Assembly: GCA_903929655.1 (NCBI GenBank)
Contig: CAIYVS010000793.1
Coordinates: 1-7,839, forward strand
DNA length: 7,839 nucleotides
Source of the DNA: an uncultured Bacteroidota bacterium
GTDB lineage: Bacteria; Bacteroidota; Bacteroidia; Chitinophagales; Chitinophagaceae
Direction of reading: 5' to 3'
Positions 5,755-7,839 of the stretch are shown piece by piece; positions within the stretch are counted from its first letter, which is position 1; every line of letters starts with the position of its first letter. The notes under the pieces were generated by a model that was not told the DNA's origin, did not search any database, and saw only the letters and a program-made list of their open reading frames with translations. The translations under genes and the position numbers were made by a program.

Positions 5755-5985
5755 TTAATCTACTTTTTTAGGAGGGAGGTCGAAGGCAATAGCTTCGTGG
5801 TCGAGCTGGCCTTTGTGGGAGCCATCGCAAAAAGGTTTGTTTTTTGAATGGCCACAGCGGCATAAGGAAACTACTGTTCTGCCTTGCAGTCCATATGCGC
5901 TGCCGTTCTTATCTACTATTTCGAAATCGCCGTCTACTTTTATAGAGCCGTTGCTATTGATGGTAATTTTTGTTTTGGACATCAT
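5755..5985 (-). CDS. CDGSH-type iron-sulfur protein
   Basis: The 76-residue protein carries one full CDGSH motif, LCRCGHSKNKPFCDGSH. Counting from the ATG at 5983-5985, C42, C44, C53 and H57 are the four ligands expected for a redox-active, acid-labile [2Fe-2S] cluster, and P51 is conserved. No targeting signal or membrane segment is present, unlike mitoNEET-type relatives, so it is cytoplasmic. I use ATG 5983-5985 (an immediately following ATG at 5980-5982 is equally possible) because the longer TTG-started version would pass through the -7-like element at 6001-6008. Small bacterial CDGSH proteins are thought to handle electron or cluster transfer. It is transcribed in the same direction as the desaturase and membrane-protein genes upstream, 108 bases after the latter, and may have its own promoter. 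Confidence 0.9.
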   Translation of the reverse strand: MMSKTKITINSNGSIKVDGDFEIVDKNGSAYGLQGRTVVSLCRCGHSKNKPFCDGSHKGQLDHEAIAFDLPPKKVD

Positions 5986-6000
5986 GAATTGTTTAGGGTT

Positions 6001-6008
6001 TAAAGATA
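6001..6008 (-). promoter_or_regulatory. candidate -7 element for the CDGSH gene
   Basis: The minus strand reads TATCTTTA, a TAnnTTTG-like element with one mismatch, ending 15 bases before the first ATG. Spacing agrees with the other promoters in the window. Confidence 0.4.
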
Positions 6009-6093
6009 CAGTACTTCTACTTTCATTCAAGTGTTAAAATAAAAATAGCCTGATCTTCTAAATGGTGCTTTAGTTCCGGTTGAGGGCATCGAC

Positions 6094-6603
6094 TCAGGAA
6101 TCTTTAAATTGAATTTTAAATTCTGAAATGATCCTGTAAAATTCAGTTTCTGTCTTTGCTTTTCTGAAATTGTAAAGAAGCAGATCTAATCCATTCCACA
6201 TCAGGAACCATCCTGCAGGCTCTATTATGATGCGCATTACCATGACAGGAAAAGCTTTATACCCTAAAAAAGTAATATAAGAGTCTATGGCCATTAGTAA
6301 GATCCCTGCTGTAACAAACACAATTCCTCTTTTATATACCCGTTTTTCTTTTTTATGTAATGAGTCAAACCTGTTCCTAAACTGGTCGTGAATGCTGGCT
6401 GCGATTTCTGTTTCGTTTTCTTTTTTTCTTAATCCGGCAGGCAATAATAATACGAGTTCATTAAATCTTTCGGTCTTGTATTTTAAAGTTTCCCTTAATT
6501 CTTCAATGAAATCCTCAGATACTCTCCGTTTATGATAGTGTCGTGAATCAAAATCGGAAAATATATCATCATAGGAATCGAGCCAAAGACTTAGTTCGGG
6601 CAT
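6094..6603 (-). CDS. conserved two-helix membrane protein of unknown function
   Basis: The 169-residue protein has an acidic N-terminal segment starting MPELSLWLDSYDDIFSDFDSR, a charged helical middle (about 29-92), and two adjacent membrane helices (about 93-113 and 118-142) separated by a short loop. The second helix contains an EPAGWFLMWNGLD segment (128-140). A short amphipathic tail (about 146-169) follows. No signal peptide is present, so both ends probably face the cytoplasm. I recall similar proteins in other bacteria but no named function, and I see no catalytic motif. It begins only 10 bases after the desaturase stop with no terminator between, so the two probably share a transcript. 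A link to membrane lipid state or to the desaturase is inferred from position only. Confidence 0.75.
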   Translation of the reverse strand: MPELSLWLDSYDDIFSDFDSRHYHKRRVSEDFIEELRETLKYKTERFNELVLLLPAGLRKKENETEIAASIHDQFRNRFDSLHKKEKRVYKRGIVFVTAGILLMAIDSYITFLGYKAFPVMVMRIIIEPAGWFLMWNGLDLLLYNFRKAKTETEFYRIISEFKIQFKDS

Positions 6604-6613
6604 TATTAATGTT

Positions 6614-7717
6614 TTAACCTGTATGTACTCCCATTTGTTTCCAGCCCAGTTCCTTCAGCCTCCTGATATGGGAAACAAGCGCATTTGCAAAGGAAGGTTT
6701 GAGATTGTAATTATAGCCAAATTCCCTGGCAGTTTTTTCAACTATAGGAGCGATTTTACGATAGTGGACATGGCTGATATTTGGGAATAAATGGTGCTCT
6801 ATCTGGAAATTAAGACCACCTACATACCAATTGAGGAGGAGGTTGTTCCGGGCAAAATCGGAAGTGGTTTGCAATTCATGCACTGCCCAATCGTGGTGTA
6901 TTACTCCTTCTGCATTTGGCAGGGGTTGTTCGGTACCTTCCACTACATGCGCCATTTGGAATACGGTGCTTAATATAAACCCTGTAACCCAATGCATCAT
7001 AAAAAAGCCGAGTAATACCTGCCACCATGTGAAATTTGTGACCATGATTGGCAAACCAATTATTACTATGAGATAAATGATTTTAACAATAACCATCCTG
7101 AAGTACTCTCTGGTCGGATTTACATTATATTTCGCTGTAACGCCTAATTTGTTATATGTTGCCAATTGGGTAAAATCCTTTACCATTTTAGAGATGGTCA
7201 ATAAGCCGTAGAAGAAGAATGCATGAATGTACTGGTAATAATGAATTTTGCGTAAAGGGGCATTCTGAGATAATCTTATAGGCCCTTTTGATGCAATATC
7301 TTCATCCAGGCCTTCAATATTAGTATATGCGTGGTGAAAAATGTTATGCTGCATTTTCCAGTTAAAAACATTGCTTCCCAGTAAATACATGGTTCCTCCG
7401 AAAAGTTTGTTGAGCCATTCTTTATGAGAGAATGACCCATGCACTGCATCGTGCATGACACACATTCCGGTTCCCGCAACCCCGAACCCCATAACAATAG
7501 TAAGAAGGAAGGCAAGCCAGGTAGGCATGGGTATGGTGCAAATGATAATGAACGGGATAATGTAAAGAGAGAGCATTACTATTGTTTGCATAATAAGTGT
7601 AAAGTTCCCTTTGGTAGAAATACCTTTTTCTTTAAAATAGGCATTTACATTTTTACGAAGTGCTATCCCAAACTGATGTTCTGATGCATCATTGGCAACA
7701 AATTTTATTGTTTTCAT
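6614..7717 (-). CDS. membrane fatty-acid desaturase (front-end, acyl-lipid/acyl-CoA type)
   Basis: The 367-residue enzyme inserts a cis double bond into fatty acyl chains, using O2 and two electrons at a di-iron centre. All three histidine boxes are present: H89-D-A-V-H93, H124-N-I-F-H-H129 and Q305-I-E-H-H309. The Gln that opens the third box is typical of front-end (delta-5/delta-6-like) desaturases. Hydrophobic stretches near 41-62, 66-88, 206-226 and 231-256 supply the membrane helices, and H257 lies just after the last. No cytochrome b5 domain is fused, so a ferredoxin-like or other external donor is needed. The start ATG (7715-7717) is followed by a hydrophilic N-terminus of usual size. 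Substrate and bond position cannot be read from sequence. It leads a likely operon with the membrane protein 10 bases downstream and has Crp/Fnr-like dyads upstream, so oxygen- or redox-linked control is possible. Confidence 0.9.
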   Translation of the reverse strand: MKTIKFVANDASEHQFGIALRKNVNAYFKEKGISTKGNFTLIMQTIVMLSLYIIPFIIICTIPMPTWLAFLLTIVMGFGVAGTGMCVMHDAVHGSFSHKEWLNKLFGGTMYLLGSNVFNWKMQHNIFHHAYTNIEGLDEDIASKGPIRLSQNAPLRKIHYYQYIHAFFFYGLLTISKMVKDFTQLATYNKLGVTAKYNVNPTREYFRMVIVKIIYLIVIIGLPIMVTNFTWWQVLLGFFMMHWVTGFILSTVFQMAHVVEGTEQPLPNAEGVIHHDWAVHELQTTSDFARNNLLLNWYVGGLNFQIEHHLFPNISHVHYRKIAPIVEKTAREFGYNYNLKPSFANALVSHIRRLKELGWKQMGVHTG

Positions 7718-7738
7718 ATTCGGAATATTAGTCCTATG

Positions 7739-7746
7739 CTAAGGTA
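7739..7746 (-). promoter_or_regulatory. weak candidate -7 element for the desaturase operon
   Basis: The minus strand reads TACCTTAG, one mismatch from TAnnTTTG, and ends 21 bases before the ATG. No -33 TTG is seen at the usual distance. A poor promoter would fit activator dependence, but the element itself is uncertain. Confidence 0.25.
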
Positions 7747-7768
7747 TAAATCAGGGCGGGCTTAAATA

Positions 7769-7782
7769 GTGATCTATATCAT
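7769..7782. promoter_or_regulatory. Crp/Fnr-family-like dyad 1
   Basis: GTGAT-CTAT-ATCAT has a perfect inner TGAT-N4-ATCA dyad, the core shared by Fnr boxes (TTGAT-N4-ATCAA) and close to Crp sites. Its centre is about 42 bases upstream of the transcription start inferred from the weak -7 element, the usual class II activator position. Regulator identity is unknown. Confidence 0.45.
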
Positions 7783-7790
7783 GTTTTGCT

Positions 7791-7804
7791 TTGATTTACA
7801 TCAC
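7791..7804. promoter_or_regulatory. Crp/Fnr-family-like dyad 2
   Basis: TTGAT-TTAC-ATCAC differs from the classical Fnr box at one base. Its centre is 22 bp from that of dyad 1, about two helical turns, so both dimers could bind the same face of the DNA. Confidence 0.45.
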
Positions 7805-7814
7805 ATTTGTGATG
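7799..7814. promoter_or_regulatory. palindrome overlapping dyad 2
   Basis: CATCACA-TT-TGTGATG is a perfect 7-bp inverted repeat around two bases. It shares ATCAC with dyad 2, so the two sites could be bound alternately. It also covers the start region of a possible divergent gene. Function is unknown. Confidence 0.35.
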
Positions 7815-7839
7815 AATTCAGATATGGAAATTTATAAAA
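7812..7839 (+). CDS. possible 5' end of a divergent gene cut by the window edge
   Basis: An ATG at 7812 and a second in-frame ATG at 7824 open a frame that stays open to the window end (MNSDMEIYK). Only nine codons are visible, so it could easily be chance. If real, it would share the Crp/Fnr-like sites with the desaturase operon. Confidence 0.2.

Noticed and set aside
5986..6030. Extending the CDGSH protein upstream to TTG 6030.
   Set aside because: The added residues cover a -7-like element and have no resemblance to the family; two ATG codons (5983-5985, 5980-5982) sit at the expected start.
6791..7076. Plus-strand open frames within the desaturase gene.
   Set aside because: The opposite strand encodes the desaturase with all histidine boxes, and these frames have no family resemblance.

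Overview
The window looks like a piece of a Bacteroidota chromosome, probably from the Chitinophagaceae/Sphingobacteriia side. The evidence is moderate-to-low GC, almost no Shine-Dalgarno sequences, several TAnnTTTG-like or TAnnTTTA-like -7 promoter elements placed 15-24 bases before start codons, a signal peptide ending in AQ, and gene families typical of that phylum (short AMP nucleosidase, stand-alone HsdR-N protein, Gre-like protein often mislabelled 3-oxoacyl-ACP synthase). The species assignment is inference. No tRNA, rRNA, CRISPR array, insertion sequence or phage gene is visible.

Left part (1-3234). The 3' end of a gene resembling the tail of an S41 carboxy-terminal processing peptidase runs into, and overlaps by 21 bases, a convergent minus-strand gene for a small PD-(D/E)XK nuclease-fold protein (HsdR N-terminal domain only). 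After a 200-base intergenic stretch with a GC-rich imperfect tandem repeat comes a plus-strand pair: a short AMP nucleosidase and a double-cassette OppD/OppF-type ABC ATPase. The two are separated only by a degenerate 7-base tandem repeat that begins in the first gene's stop codon and ends at the second gene's ATG.

Middle (3235-5701). A type II toxin-antitoxin pair (addiction-module antitoxin, RelE/ParE toxin, ATGA overlap) has its own promoter and a 16-base dyad just upstream that could be its operator. It is convergent with a secreted, probably beta-propeller-bearing protein on the minus strand, whose terminator hairpin spans its own stop codon. Divergent from that protein is a short Gre-factor-like gene that carries a perfect 13-bp hairpin inside its coding sequence.

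Right part (5755-7839). Three minus-strand genes follow one another: a membrane fatty-acid desaturase with all three histidine boxes, a two-helix membrane protein of unknown function 10 bases downstream (likely same operon), and, behind its own putative promoter, a CDGSH-type [2Fe-2S] protein. The desaturase has no cytochrome b5 domain, so it needs an external electron donor. The desaturase upstream region holds two Crp/Fnr-like dyads (TGAT-N4-ATCA) 22 bp apart plus a third overlapping palindrome. The first lies about where a class II activator would sit relative to the inferred start. A possible divergent gene starts at the very right edge.

Most of the window is ordinary chromosomal content. 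The best leads are the Crp/Fnr-like double site before an oxygen-dependent desaturase, the intragenic hairpin in the Gre-like gene, the Gre-like D-x-x-E tip in a protein family usually given an enzymatic name, and the desaturase/membrane-protein/CDGSH gene order.
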